NCBI GenBank assembly: GCA_016124445.1
Contig: WGNR01000009.1
Coordinates: 85,415 to 149,414, forward strand
Source of the DNA: a bacterium
GTDB lineage: Bacteria; Planctomycetota; Planctomycetia; Pirellulales; Pirellulaceae
Length of the DNA: 64,000 nt
Direction: 5' to 3'
Below the pieces are notes generated by a model. That model was not told the origin of the DNA, did no database searches, and was given only the letters and a program-made list of their open reading frames with translations. A program made the translations under genes and the position numbers. Positions 8,220 through 17,676 of this stretch are shown piece after piece; positions within the stretch are counted from its first letter, which is position 1; the number at the start of each line of letters is the position of its first letter.

Positions 8220-10136
8220 TCAGCCACCCTTCGCCCAGGCATTGACCAATTCCGTGGGCGTCATGTTGTAGGCAGCTTTGAAAGCGACGTCGAAGTTGGT
8301 CCCTTTCCGCATGGCACCCATCAGGGCATCAAATGAGCTTCCGCGTCCCATCAAGACTTTCATGAACGCATAGTTCGCGACCGCCTGGTTCACCGGGCCT
8401 AGCTTGCTCTTGACGATGTCTTCGGGCTTGGTGACCGAACCCAGGGCCGATTCAATCTGGCTTTCCCACTCGACGACGCGGGGATCTTTCTTGCTGATTC
8501 GCGACGCGACGACTCGCCCGGCACCGTCGGCGAACCAATCGGGAACCGATCCATTGCCCAGCGAGGCGATGTGAGCCGACGCGATGACCTGGCCGAGCAG
8601 AGCGTCGACTTCGTATTCATCGTTTGCAGGAAGCAGTACCGAACCGTAGGCGTCGGTGACGTTGTAGCGGTAGTGTCCCTTCCACTGATCAGGCAGTTGT
8701 CGTTTTTCGATCATGTTGCCGAACTCGCCGTAGTCGTAACGCTGCTTAAAGAAGTAGAGCGTCAACTTACCCTTCACGATCGGCGTGGTGGTTGGAATCT
8801 TGAGGATCGACCGCACTTTCTGAGCGGCCTCGTCGGCTTGGGTCACGTAACCCTTGAGCGACGCTTCGCCCATCGTGCCGTAGGCCAGGAAGTTGGGCGC
8901 ATCGACTTTGGCCGACTCGATATTCGGCATGCCCAGGTCCCACATCTGCTGACTGCTTTCCTGGCGCATAGCGGCCAGTTGATCGTGCGTGGCCACCTTG
9001 GCCATGGCGATTTGGTTGGTCCGCTGCATCGGATCGGCTGGCGAACTGCCATCGAACTTGGCACCTTCCAGGATCCAGGTTTCGATCTTCGCGATTTGCT
9101 CCTTGGTGAGCGGCGGCCCGTTGCGAGGCATCCGTTCGTTGCCGGTCGCTTTGATCATCCGAACGATCATACTTTCTTGCGGCTTGCCAGGCATGAACGG
9201 AACGCCGCTGTCGCCACCCTTGATGAACTGGGTGAAGCTGGTCATATCGAAATTGCCGCGAGGATTGTTGCCGCCATGGCATCCGACGCAGCGATTGGCC
9301 AGCACGCCAGCGACATCGAGACCGAAGCTGACTTTCTCGCTTCCGGTCGCCTCGGCGACTTCCAATTTGACCATCGCGGCCGGATTTGGCGCGGCGCCGG
9401 CCTGATTGATTGGCATCTTGGGATCAGCACCATCGAACTTGGCACCTTCTTTGATCCAAACCTTCAACGCCGCGAGTTCCACCGGTTTGACCTTTTGACC
9501 GCCGCGAGGCATATCGCCGGTCTCAATTGTTTCAATCAGGCGGCTGCTGCCAGTGTCGTCGCCAGGAAAGATCACCCTGCCAGCAGCTGGGCCCTTCATG
9601 AGCGCCTCGAACGTTGCCGCACTAAACCCACCTTTGGCTCCGTTAACGTGGCAATTGCCACAACGGGCAATCAAGATCGGAGCGATATGCTTGGAAAAAC
9701 TGAGATCCGTGGACGGAAACACATCTGGCAGCGGTGGCGGGCCAGATCCAGGAGGCGGAGGAGGAACATCGAACATCATCGCCTCGGGGGCGGTATTAAT
9801 CGCCACTGCACCTAGCGGTTTGAGCGTGTAACCTTCCAGTTCCAGAAAACCATGCGAGACGGCCAGCAATTGCACCAGATCTTGCAATTCTTTGGTCACT
9901 TCGGCATCGCCAGCGGCGCCGAGCTTTTCCATGCGAGTCTGGATATCGCGAACGAGTTCGACCGATTCCGAGATCTTGCCCTGACGAAGGAAGTTGGATG
10001 TCTTGCGAATATCGACCTTGAGTGCTCGAAGCTGCAGAACCTGTTCCTCGTTAGGAGCAGCCGACAGGGACGAGACAAACTGGCCGGCCAGTAGCAAGGC
10101 CATCGCGACGGTGAGAAGTGGTTGGAAGCGAGTCAA
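8220..10136 (-). CDS. Exported protein with two planctomycete-type c-heme domains and a degenerate peptidase-like tail
   Basis: The frame is open up to 10316, but the TTG at 10136 opens a good signal peptide (LTVAMALLLAGQFVSSLSA), so I prefer it: 638 residues. Two heme-attachment motifs are visible: RCGNCH (Cys159, Cys162, His163) and RCVGCH (Cys283, Cys286, His287). Each is followed by a DMPRGG or RMPRNGPPLT segment carrying the likely distal Met, as in planctomycete PSCyt domains. A Pro-rich linker (DVPPPPPGSGPPPLP) precedes the first. The last ~200 residues resemble the peptidase MA/DUF1570 fold (VIASAHIASLG...PDWFADGAGRVVAS), but the HExxH motif is not intact. It is probably a periplasmic electron-transfer or scaffold protein. 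Confidence 0.75.
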   Translation of the reverse strand: MTRFQPLLTVAMALLLAGQFVSSLSAAPNEEQVLQLRALKVDIRKTSNFLRQGKISESVELVRDIQTRMEKLGAAGDAEVTKELQDLVQLLAVSHGFLELEGYTLKPLGAVAINTAPEAMMFDVPPPPPGSGPPPLPDVFPSTDLSFSKHIAPILIARCGNCHVNGAKGGFSAATFEALMKGPAAGRVIFPGDDTGSSRLIETIETGDMPRGGQKVKPVELAALKVWIKEGAKFDGADPKMPINQAGAAPNPAAMVKLEVAEATGSEKVSFGLDVAGVLANRCVGCHGGNNPRGNFDMTSFTQFIKGGDSGVPFMPGKPQESMIVRMIKATGNERMPRNGPPLTKEQIAKIETWILEGAKFDGSSPADPMQRTNQIAMAKVATHDQLAAMRQESSQQMWDLGMPNIESAKVDAPNFLAYGTMGEASLKGYVTQADEAAQKVRSILKIPTTTPIVKGKLTLYFFKQRYDYGEFGNMIEKRQLPDQWKGHYRYNVTDAYGSVLLPANDEYEVDALLGQVIASAHIASLGNGSVPDWFADGAGRVVASRISKKDPRVVEWESQIESALGSVTKPEDIVKSKLGPVNQAVANYAFMKVLMGRGSSFDALMGAMRKGTNFDVAFKAAYNMTPTELVNAWAKGG

Positions 10137-10341
10137 TTTCTGGCCCTGTTCGATTCGGTGGTTAACCTGGCAGAAAGTCGATAAGTAGCTGGCCGCTGCG
10201 ATAAACGACACTGCACTGCATGGTAGTCTTAATCGATAACGCATGCACAGGTAAAGAACGACCAACTGGTCCGATTGTACCCACAAACGACGTTGAGAGA
10301 CATGCTTGGGTGACATAACTCAAGCAGTGGCCGTGACTTAC

Positions 10342-11055
10342 TCAGGACTTGTGGTGCCGACGCACAACTTTCTGGGTGGCTCGCTGGGCCAATTGCTTGC
10401 GGCGACTGGGGCGATAGCCATACTCGATCGCGAACCACTCCGCGTACCGTTCTCGGGCAACGTAGTTGTTGTTGCGGTCGTCCAGCAGGTGCCCTAGTTC
10501 GTGTACCAGGACATTATTGAGGTAGAAATCCTTGATCGTTTCCTCGCTCCACTCAAGACGCCAGAAGCCATCGGCATCTTCGTGCCAATCGGCACCGAAC
10601 ATCTTGGCTTCGACCACTTGCTCAGGGCGCGGCGGGTGCGGGAAGTATTCGATCAGCGATTCATCCATCGGATACAGATAGATGGATGCTCCCCACTGCA
10701 TGCCGTAGCAAGGAAAGCTGAGCTTCTTCTTGGTTAGGCGGCTGAGCTGAACCACTTCCAACCCTTCCAGCATCCACTCCGGCAATTCACTCAGCCGGTC
10801 ACGGATTTCTTGTTCCGTCAAAACGTGACGGAAACCTTCGCCAGGGGATTGATAGATGAACTTGTAGTTCTGGCCGGTATTTCCAGTCGGTTCGTGCCAA
10901 TCTTCCGGCGGTGCGAAGTATCCGTTCTTGGTAGAGCCAGCAGAATCACCTCCACGGCGCCGCGAAGCTTGAGCTGGCAAACGAAAATCTCGTGACGCGA
11001 CTTTCGTCTTTGCCACTTTCGATTGCGTGTTGCTTCGTTTCGACATGCGTGCCAT
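10342..11055 (-). CDS. Putative zincin-like metalloprotease
   Basis: A 237-residue protein without signal peptide. It carries a zinc-protease motif VHELGHLLD (His185, Glu186, His189), and a possible third ligand, Glu206, lies 17 residues on (RYAEWFAIEYGYRP), the arrangement of minimal gluzincins. The N-terminal ~50 residues are basic and Ser/Thr-rich, the C-terminus is Arg/Lys/His-rich; both could bind nucleic acid or direct localisation. I cannot name a family. The start could also be the second Met, three codons on. It is the last minus-strand gene below the kinase at 11359, separated by 303 bases, so probably has its own promoter. Confidence 0.6.
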   Translation of the reverse strand: MARMSKRSNTQSKVAKTKVASRDFRLPAQASRRRGGDSAGSTKNGYFAPPEDWHEPTGNTGQNYKFIYQSPGEGFRHVLTEQEIRDRLSELPEWMLEGLEVVQLSRLTKKKLSFPCYGMQWGASIYLYPMDESLIEYFPHPPRPEQVVEAKMFGADWHEDADGFWRLEWSEETIKDFYLNNVLVHELGHLLDDRNNNYVARERYAEWFAIEYGYRPSRRKQLAQRATQKVVRRHHKS

Positions 11056-11358
11056 GGAATTCTCTTTGGTGGTCCTGTCGTGCGATCGTACGTTTTGTCG
11101 CTCGTGGGATTAATCGGTTCGGTCGTCCTGCCAATGAGTAGTAGCGAATTCCATTTCATGCATTGGTTCAAAAGTGGCCAAGCGGTCACTCAGCCACCTA
11201 CTTTATCCTACGTCGCAGTCCGAATAGATTTCAAGCGATTTACATAAGTTGTTACTGTAAATGCACTTGTGGTGTGCATGCCGTCGCCCGGACGGGTGGA
11301 TTCAGGGGAATGATCGTCCTGAATCGTGGATGTCAATATCCATCTGTAGAGTTATTTG
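11056..11358. other. Intergenic region with no gene seen
   Basis: This stretch lies between two minus-strand genes. I see no coding frame with plausible composition. It holds a small dyad (ATGCAC-ttgtg-GTGTGCAT near 11260-11280) but no T-run. It presumably contains the 3' end of the kinase transcript and the promoter of the protease-like gene. Confidence 0.4.
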
Positions 11359-13137
11359 CTATCCGATTAATCGGGGTAGTTCATCGGATTGGTCTAGAAA
11401 AACCGATGTGTTCTCGAGGCTGCCCTTTTGCGATTCCGTGGGCGCCGATTGTTCTGCGGCAGACTGATAGCTGATTGCGATCAGGACGCCAATCAGAATG
11501 AAGAGGATCAATATTACGATCCAAATAATTGCAGGCACCGCATGGATCGCAGAATTGAAATCGAATGAGTCTCCAGCAGACGCAGCACGTTGCCGCTTCG
11601 CTTCCACGGCAGCTTGGCGCTCTTCGACTCGCTGTTTGAGAGCAGCCGACGATACCAGCAAGGACCCACCAACTTCGCTGGGAGGGACATCCATCGAGAA
11701 CGGATCTTCGCTGGAGTCTTGCGAATCAAATAGCGAGGACCCAGACGAAAGCAGCGGCTCGCCCGATGCGAAATCGTCTTCCCCCTCTAACGGCGTTGCA
11801 ACCGGAAGGGGGTCAGCCTTCGGAATCTCGGGCGGAGATCCGATCTTGCGGGGATGTGACGTATCGTTTGAGCGATCCGCGACGGTGTCCCCGATGGCGG
11901 GATCGAAATTACTGGACGAAGGAGATTCACGCAAATCAGGAGGAAGCAGATCGTCAACCTCACTCGACGAGGCGGAAGACGAACTGGTTGGGTTCCGATC
12001 CGACTTAATCGTCACACGGGATCGATTGACAGCTTCCTGGGCTGCCTTGGTCAGTACCGCTGATCCTGGTTTTTCATCGACAAGCGTTGGTTCTTTACCG
12101 CGCGACTCTAGCCACCGACGCAATTCTGCCGCTACTTCTGACGTCGTCGAGTAACGATCGTCTGGATCCTTGGCGATCATCTTCTCGCAGATCCGCTGCA
12201 GTGACGGTGGGCAGTTGGGACGGGACTTCTTGATCTTCTCGGGCATCACGCTCTGATGCTTCGCAATTCGCTGTGCCAGGCTCCCCTCTGGGAATGGAGG
12301 ATGTCCCGTCAGTAGGAAATAGAGCGAGCAGCCCAGACTGTAAATATCGACTCGATGATCAACGCGGTGGCTATTGACCGCTTGTTCCGGCGCCAGGTAA
12401 TCGGCCGTGCCCAGCACGTTTTCTTCGTGGGCGATCGTCAGTGAACAGCTCTCGTCCTGCTTGAGGCGGGCCAAGCCCATATCGAGGATCTTGACCACTC
12501 CGCGATCGTCCAACAACAGGTTGGCTGGCTTGATATCTCGGTGGACAACCCCTTTGTCATGCGCATGTTGCAAGCCGTCGGCGGCCTGAGCGATGTAATC
12601 GGCGGCAGATTCAAAGGGTACCGGGCCGTTTTCGCGAACCAGTTGCTGAAGATCCAAGCCGGGGACGTATTCCATCACCAGGTAGTGCGTATCGTCTTCG
12701 TTGTCGACGTCGAATGCACGAACGATGTTGGGATGGTCCAATTGAGCGGACGCTTGAGCTTCAAGGTGGAAGCGAGCCAGATAGGAGGCATCGTTGACGC
12801 GTCGGCGAGGGAGGACCTTGATGGCGACTTTGCGATTCATCAAGATATGCTCGGCCAGGTATACGCTACTCATCCCCCCAGTGCCCAAATGTCGGAGCAG
12901 CCGATACTTGGAGAGGTAAAAGCCTTTGTATTTGCCATTACGAAGCTTCTCGCAATGCCATTTCGTCAGCAGCTTCTTGTTGATGAAGTATTCCTGGAGA
13001 GCGTCCAGGTCTTCGGTCAGATTGCCGTCATTACCAGCGCGCAACTCTTCGACCGCCTGCTCCAGGGCAGCTGCTTGAATGAGCTTGCTCTTTTCGATCA
13101 GCTCAATGAACTGATGCGTGTCTGATACGGCTGGCAT
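11359..13137 (-). CDS. Hanks-type serine/threonine protein kinase with C-terminal membrane helix
   Basis: A 592-residue kinase. An N-terminal ~70-residue helical region (LQEYFINKKLLTKWHCEKLRNGKYKGF) is followed by the kinase domain at about 78-345: GTGGMSSVYL, VAIK (Lys107), HRDIKPAN (199-206), DMG in place of DFG (219-221), and GTADYLAPEQ. A long Ser/Asp/Glu/Pro-rich linker (about 355-530) leads to one membrane helix near the C-terminus (IIWIVILILFILIGVLIAI) and a ~25-residue tail. The N-terminal element with KWHxEKLRxGKYKGFxLxKY is common before planctomycete kinase domains (recalled, not searched). The DMG variant keeps the metal-binding Asp, so activity is likely. Substrate unknown. Confidence 0.92.
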   Translation of the reverse strand: MPAVSDTHQFIELIEKSKLIQAAALEQAVEELRAGNDGNLTEDLDALQEYFINKKLLTKWHCEKLRNGKYKGFYLSKYRLLRHLGTGGMSSVYLAEHILMNRKVAIKVLPRRRVNDASYLARFHLEAQASAQLDHPNIVRAFDVDNEDDTHYLVMEYVPGLDLQQLVRENGPVPFESAADYIAQAADGLQHAHDKGVVHRDIKPANLLLDDRGVVKILDMGLARLKQDESCSLTIAHEENVLGTADYLAPEQAVNSHRVDHRVDIYSLGCSLYFLLTGHPPFPEGSLAQRIAKHQSVMPEKIKKSRPNCPPSLQRICEKMIAKDPDDRYSTTSEVAAELRRWLESRGKEPTLVDEKPGSAVLTKAAQEAVNRSRVTIKSDRNPTSSSSASSSEVDDLLPPDLRESPSSSNFDPAIGDTVADRSNDTSHPRKIGSPPEIPKADPLPVATPLEGEDDFASGEPLLSSGSSLFDSQDSSEDPFSMDVPPSEVGGSLLVSSAALKQRVEERQAAVEAKRQRAASAGDSFDFNSAIHAVPAIIWIVILILFILIGVLIAISYQSAAEQSAPTESQKGSLENTSVFLDQSDELPRLIG

Positions 13138-13430
13138 GCTTAATTAACCATGCAGAAGGGGAGTCCTGGAGGTGAATTCTCGGACATTTGTTTCTGCAGC
13201 GATGGGGCAATCAGTTCCCTGATTTTGGGGAAATCGGTAGACTAAACCAGAATATAAAGTACCAGAGTAGGGTCGCTGTGAACAACAATCACAGCCAATT
13301 TTTCCTCGATCTGATTGTGGTAAATCGATGGTCGAGAACTAAGGGAAAAACGAGCCCCTACATCGGTTTTAGTGGACCTGGTTCGTCACAAGTCGTTTGG
13401 TCTTCAATGAATCTTCATAGGGCAAATTAA

Positions 13431-13706
13431 TTGGTGGATCCTAAATCGCAATCCTCCGTCGTCATTTATACGCGTCAAGGATGTCACCTGTGCGAAGATG
13501 CCGAGCGACTCGTCCGAAGTCTCGTGTCGGACTGCAAGCTGATCGATATCGATCGAGATTCGGAATTGAGACAGAAATTTAATACCTGCGTTCCGGTAGT
13601 CGAAATAAACGGCAAAGTTCGCTTTCGTGGTAGGGTCGAACCCCTCTTGTTGCGGAGAACCTTGAAAGCAGAAGCCGCCGCCGATCGCTCTCACCCGGCC
13701 AGTTGA
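13431..13706 (+). CDS. Glutaredoxin-like thiol-disulfide protein
   Basis: A 91-residue protein of the glutaredoxin-like DUF836 type: beta strand VVIYTRQG, redox-active CHLC, helix EDAERLVRSLV, then LIDIDRDSELRQKFNTCVPVVEINGKVRFRG with the cis-proline of the thioredoxin fold (CVPVVEI). The start is TTG at 13431; no ATG is available in frame before the first strand. It is divergent from the kinase at 13137 and 93 bases ahead of thiO on the same strand, so the two may be co-transcribed. Cytoplasmic; partner unknown. Confidence 0.8.
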   Translation: MVDPKSQSSVVIYTRQGCHLCEDAERLVRSLVSDCKLIDIDRDSELRQKFNTCVPVVEINGKVRFRGRVEPLLLRRTLKAEAAADRSHPAS

Positions 13707-13799
13707 GCCTCCGTCGCTGGGAGCGAGCTGACCCTATCGGGTTAGAGCTCGAAACCGCGTTCGCCTGTACTACCTACCCTTGTCGTACCATTGAGTCAG

Positions 13800-14963
13800 A
13801 TGTCTCCGCTCCCTTCCTCCAATTCGCTTCGCCCTGATTTTCTGATTGTCGGCGGGGGAGTGATTGGACTTTCGATCGCCTGGGAGCTTGCCGGCCAGGG
13901 GCATCGTGTGGTTCTCGTCGAGAAGCATGAGATCGGCCGCGAGGCCTCGTGGGCCGGGGCCGGTTTGCTGCCTCCTGCCAATCCACAGCAAGCCTGGGAT
14001 CCTCAAGAGCAACTGCGGGGGCTGAGCCATCAACTTTTTCCCCAGTGGTCGCAGCGGCTACGAGAGCAAACCGGCATCGATAACGAATTTGAGTTGACCG
14101 GCGGCATCTATCTTGCGCGAGACCCAGGCGAAGCTGCATCGCTGCGGATTGCGCGGCTGCAATATGAAGAGGAGGGCGTCGAGGCCGAAAGGCTCGATCA
14201 AGCCGAGGTTGCCAGGCGATTTCCTCATTTGCAGGTCGATCAGGAGATTCTGGAAGCGGTTTACCTCCCAGGCGAAGCGGTGGTGCGGAATCCTCGGCAT
14301 CTTCGCGCCTTGTCAGTTGGCTGCCGTCGCCGCGGTGTCGTGCTCTTGGAGCACTCAGAAATCGATCGCTGGAATCTTGACGGAGAACGACTCCTGTCGG
14401 TTGAAGCCAATGGTCAGAAGATTGCACCGGGGGCCGTCTGCCTGGCGACTGGGGCCTGGTCGCAATTGGTCGCCGATCAGTTGCTCGACGAGCGTGAGTT
14501 CCCCGGGCGGATTCAACGGCCAGAGATCGAGCCAATCCGGGGGCAACTGGTGTTGCTGGACGCAGGAGAACGCTTCTTCAAGTCTCCGATCAACGAGGGA
14601 ATTCGCTACCTGGTTCCCAGACGCGATGGCCTGGTGCTGGTGGGAGCGACGGTGGAAGAAGCAGGTTTCGACAAGTCGAATACGGCCGACGCGATCGAAG
14701 ATCTAACCCAGTTCGCGCTGCAATGGGTTCCGCGGCTGAAGACTGCTCGGCGGGTGAAAACATGGTCAGGACTGCGGCCGGCCAGTGTCGATCGGATCCC
14801 GTACCTTGGGAAGTTGCCTGGGCTCAACAACGTCTACCTGGCGGCCGGTCACTATCGCAGCGGATTGCATCTTTCTCCGGCGACCGCCGTGGTGATGTCG
14901 CAGCTGATGCGTGGTCAGCAGCCTCTGATTGATCTGGAGCCGTTTCGGGTAAATCGCGGCTGA
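13800..14963 (+). CDS. thiO: Glycine oxidase ThiO-type FAD-dependent oxidoreductase
   Basis: About 387 residues. The N-terminal dinucleotide-binding motif LIVGGGVIGLSIAWELA is followed by an acidic strand end (VVLVEKHEIGREASWAGAGLLPP), the hallmark of the DAO family; WAGAGLL matches ThiO enzymes. The middle carries GGIYLA, and the C-terminus RVKTWSGLRPASVDRIPYLG followed by NVYLAAGHYRSGLHLSPATA, the ThiO-like active-site and FAD-binding end. ThiO oxidises glycine to dehydroglycine (iminoacetate) for thiazole synthesis in thiamine biosynthesis; thiC lies 19 kb away in this window. An in-frame TTG at 13791 could add three residues. Other DAO-family deaminases are the alternative. Confidence 0.85.
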   Translation: MSPLPSSNSLRPDFLIVGGGVIGLSIAWELAGQGHRVVLVEKHEIGREASWAGAGLLPPANPQQAWDPQEQLRGLSHQLFPQWSQRLREQTGIDNEFELTGGIYLARDPGEAASLRIARLQYEEEGVEAERLDQAEVARRFPHLQVDQEILEAVYLPGEAVVRNPRHLRALSVGCRRRGVVLLEHSEIDRWNLDGERLLSVEANGQKIAPGAVCLATGAWSQLVADQLLDEREFPGRIQRPEIEPIRGQLVLLDAGERFFKSPINEGIRYLVPRRDGLVLVGATVEEAGFDKSNTADAIEDLTQFALQWVPRLKTARRVKTWSGLRPASVDRIPYLGKLPGLNNVYLAAGHYRSGLHLSPATAVVMSQLMRGQQPLIDLEPFRVNRG

Positions 14964-14974
14964 CGAGGGCCAAC

Positions 14975-16102
14975 CTACACGGTAGCTGCTGCGCCCCACA
15001 TTCGGCGCACCTGGGCAGCAATCGTGGTCGCAGCTTCTTCGAGCGAAAATTGGCGATCGACGTTTCCTTCCAGGAAGGCGACCTTGTTCATCCCGTAAAC
15101 GTCCGAAGTGGCCTCGTCCTGTCCGAGCACAAAGCCGCCGGCCGAACGGATCGCACCGCAGCCGTCCGAACCGTCTCGCCCCATTCCGGTCATGATGATT
15201 CCCAGGCATCGGTCGCTGTAAATCCCGGCCGCCGAGGTCATCATCACGTCGGCCGAGGGACGATGGCCGCTGACATATTCTCCGTCTCGGACCAGAATCT
15301 TACCGGTGCTGCGGCCATGTTTGACCACTTCGGTTTGAAGTCCGCCCGGTGCGAGGTAGGCATGTCCTGGCTTGAGGATATCGCCGGTTTCCGCTTCTTT
15401 GACGTTGACGCGAGAAATCGAATTCAAGCGTCCAGCAAACGCCTTGGTGAAGTTGGCCGGCATGTGCTGCACGATCACAATCGGCGGCAATCCGGTCGGC
15501 AAAACTTCAAACATCGAGGTCAGGGCAGGGGGACCTCCGGTTGAGATTCCCAGCGCAATGCATTTGTCCGCTGCTTGCACGTCGGCAGACGGCACTGGCT
15601 GCGGAACCGCTTTGGTTTCATGGGAGATGCCCAGTTTTTCTCGACGATTCTTACGTCGCTCCGCACGCTCGCGGCGAATTCCCAGGACCTTCTTCACGTC
15701 GGTATCGGCCACCAGGCGGATTTTACGGATCAATTCCGCTCGAAGGGTCGTTTCCGCTTCCTTCAGACCTTCTGGTTTGGCGATGTAATCGATGGCACCT
15801 CGGTCGAGTGCTTCCAGCGTGATCTGGCCCCCAAGCTGCGTCGTGGCGCTGACCATGATCACCGGGATGGACTGCTGCGAGAGAATCGCATCCAGTGTTT
15901 CGAGTCCGTCCATTTCAGGCATTTGGACATCGAGGGTGATCACATCGGGTTTCAGTGATCGAGCCAATTTGACGGCTTCTTTGCCGTTGGAGGCAGTACC
16001 CACGACTTCGATATCTTTCGACTCTTCGAGCAAGTCGCAGATCAAAGTTCGGATAAGTTTCGAGTCGTCGACGACGAGCACTCGGAGTGTGCGCTGGTAC
16101 AT
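14975..16102 (-). CDS. cheB: Chemotaxis response regulator protein-glutamate methylesterase CheB
   Basis: A 375-residue two-domain CheB. The receiver domain (1-125) has the acidic pair VVDDS, phospho-acceptor Asp in VITLDVQMPEMDG, Ser/Thr in VMVSATT and Lys in YIAKP. A basic linker (RRERAERRKNRREK) joins the methylesterase domain (about 180-375) with the catalytic triad: Ser in GISTGGPPAL, His in IVQHMPANF and Asp in MTGMGRDGSDG. It removes methyl groups from chemoreceptor glutamates when phosphorylated. No cheA, cheR or cheW is adjacent, but a soluble chemoreceptor is encoded at 38741-40111. It converges with thiO (11 bases between stops). Confidence 0.95.
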   Translation of the reverse strand: MYQRTLRVLVVDDSKLIRTLICDLLEESKDIEVVGTASNGKEAVKLARSLKPDVITLDVQMPEMDGLETLDAILSQQSIPVIMVSATTQLGGQITLEALDRGAIDYIAKPEGLKEAETTLRAELIRKIRLVADTDVKKVLGIRRERAERRKNRREKLGISHETKAVPQPVPSADVQAADKCIALGISTGGPPALTSMFEVLPTGLPPIVIVQHMPANFTKAFAGRLNSISRVNVKEAETGDILKPGHAYLAPGGLQTEVVKHGRSTGKILVRDGEYVSGHRPSADVMMTSAAGIYSDRCLGIIMTGMGRDGSDGCGAIRSAGGFVLGQDEATSDVYGMNKVAFLEGNVDRQFSLEEAATTIAAQVRRMWGAAATV

Positions 16103-16286
16103 GTTCGACCTTAGATCAATTGATTTCTGCTTGCTGCCCGCGTGGGGAAGACGACCAGCATATGCAATTCCAATCCATACTGCCCCGCAACAAACTTAGT
16201 TCATGCCATTCCGGGGATAGAAACTCTGCGAGAAACCGCACTGTTTTTTGCTTTCCACCGCTTGGCCCGGCGTGAGAAGCCGAATG

Positions 16287-16302
16287 TTCCGTATAATCGG
16301 AA
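16287..16302 (+). promoter_or_regulatory. Possible -10 element inside a small dyad
   Basis: TTCCG-TATAAT-CGGAA: a perfect TATAAT sits in the loop of a five-base inverted repeat, about 80 bases before the flavoprotein start at 16378 and within the divergent region shared with cheB. No convincing -35 box is visible, so the promoter may depend on an activator. Confidence 0.3.
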
Positions 16303-16377
16303 TCAGAGACAGTGCAGCTTCCGATTGAAGTTGACTTTGCGGCGTCCATTTTGAACTAGCTTGGAACGAATTCTTAC

Positions 16378-17637
16378 ATGGCAGTTGATACTCCAGCACG
16401 TATTTCCATTCTCGGAGCCGGGCCAATTGGTATCGAGGCAGCCCTCTATGCTCGGTTTCTTGGCTACGAGGTCCTGGTTTTCGATTCGGGAGACGTTGGA
16501 GAGAATCTTCGCAAATGGGGCCATGTCGAAATGTTCACCCCGCTGGGGATGAACAGCACTCCACTGGGTCTTTCCGCTCTGACGGCCCAGGACGAGAACT
16601 ACAAACCACCTGCGGAAGATAAAGTTCTGACCGGGCGGCAGTTGCTGGAGGCTTACCTGTTGCCGCTGGCGAAAAGCGATCTGGTGGCTGACTGTCTGCG
16701 GCTGCATCACACGGTTCAGTCGGTTGCCAGGGCGACCAAGACGAAAGTGGAAGACGCACTCGATAGCCAGCGCCGCAGCGAAAATCCTTTCGTCATTCTG
16801 GTTCGTGATGAAGAAGGGCACGAACATACCTTCGAGAGCGAAATCGTGCTCGACTGTACTGGCGTCTATGGGCAAGCCAACTTCATTGGCTCTGGCGGCA
16901 GCCCTGCGCTAGGCGAACTTTCCGCTCGGCAACATTTCGAAACCGGCATGATCGACATCCGTGGCCGCGACGCGGAACGCTATGCCAATCAACAAGTGCT
17001 GCTGATCGGGGCGGGGTACATGGCCGCCTCCAACATCTGCCTGCTGGGGCAGCTTGCTCGCGAGACGCTGGAAACGCACGTCACTTGGGTAACGCGCGAA
17101 CCAAAACTCGAGAATAGTTCCGGCCCGGTTCGCCTTCAGCCAGACGACCGCCTGCCGGCGCGAAACAGAATCATCGAAGAAGCGAATCGCCTGGCCGGAG
17201 ACGATGATCGACACGTCGTGCATTGGCCGGAGACGGTGGTGAAATCGGTTCATTTCGAGCCGCAAAACGAACAGTTTCATGTCACCCTGGAAGGTAAGCA
17301 TTCCGGCGTCTTCACCTACGATCGTGTCGTTGCCAACGTCGGTTTTCGACCTGATCTTGAGCTCACCCGCGAACTGCAAACCAGATTCTGTCCGGTGGAG
17401 GAAGCCGTTCCCAAGCTGGCCGAAGTTCAAGCGGGTGAAGAGACCAAAACGGAGGACCTGGCGGCTTGCCTGATGCAGCCAGAGCCGAACTTCTATGTCT
17501 TGGGATCAAAAAGCTACGGTCGCGATCCGCGTTTCCTACTGCAACACGGCTTCGAACAAATTCGGGCCATCTTCTCGGTAATCGGTGACCGCGCTGACTT
17601 GAACCTCTACGCCGCACCCCTGAAAGAAACCAAGTAA
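16378..17637 (+). CDS. FAD/NAD(P)-dependent oxidoreductase
   Basis: A 419-residue flavoprotein. The N-terminal FAD-binding Rossmann motif is ISILGAGPIGIEAALYARFLG; a second dinucleotide site, VLLIGAGYMAASNICLLGQ, lies near residue 205, as in flavin monooxygenases and thioredoxin-reductase-like proteins. KWGHVEMFTPLGMNSTPLG and LDCTGVYG resemble the substrate/FAD segment and the ATG-type motif of that group. There is no CxxC redox pair, so it is unlikely to be a disulfide reductase. The C-terminus (FYVLGSKSYGRDPRFLLQHGFEQIRAIFSVI) is the usual FAD-closing helix. Substrate unknown; divergent from cheB. Confidence 0.75.
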   Translation: MAVDTPARISILGAGPIGIEAALYARFLGYEVLVFDSGDVGENLRKWGHVEMFTPLGMNSTPLGLSALTAQDENYKPPAEDKVLTGRQLLEAYLLPLAKSDLVADCLRLHHTVQSVARATKTKVEDALDSQRRSENPFVILVRDEEGHEHTFESEIVLDCTGVYGQANFIGSGGSPALGELSARQHFETGMIDIRGRDAERYANQQVLLIGAGYMAASNICLLGQLARETLETHVTWVTREPKLENSSGPVRLQPDDRLPARNRIIEEANRLAGDDDRHVVHWPETVVKSVHFEPQNEQFHVTLEGKHSGVFTYDRVVANVGFRPDLELTRELQTRFCPVEEAVPKLAEVQAGEETKTEDLAACLMQPEPNFYVLGSKSYGRDPRFLLQHGFEQIRAIFSVIGDRADLNLYAAPLKETK

Positions 17638-17676
17638 CCGTGCAAAGTAGGGTCGGCTGTGCGGACGCGGTTTCTA

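Noticed and set aside
8571..9815. A 414-codon open frame on the plus strand
   Set aside because: Antisense to the cytochrome-like gene, whose heme motifs and signal peptide show which strand is coding.
11175..11187. A 13-base match (TGGCCAAGCGGTC) with 42062-42074, both in intergenic DNA
   Set aside because: Matches of that length are expected by chance in 64 kb, and the flanking bases do not align well enough to call a shared regulatory site.
13613..13640. tRNA-like GGTCGAACCCC near the end of the glutaredoxin gene
   Set aside because: It is inside a coding region and no acceptor or anticodon arms surround it. No tRNA was found anywhere in the window.
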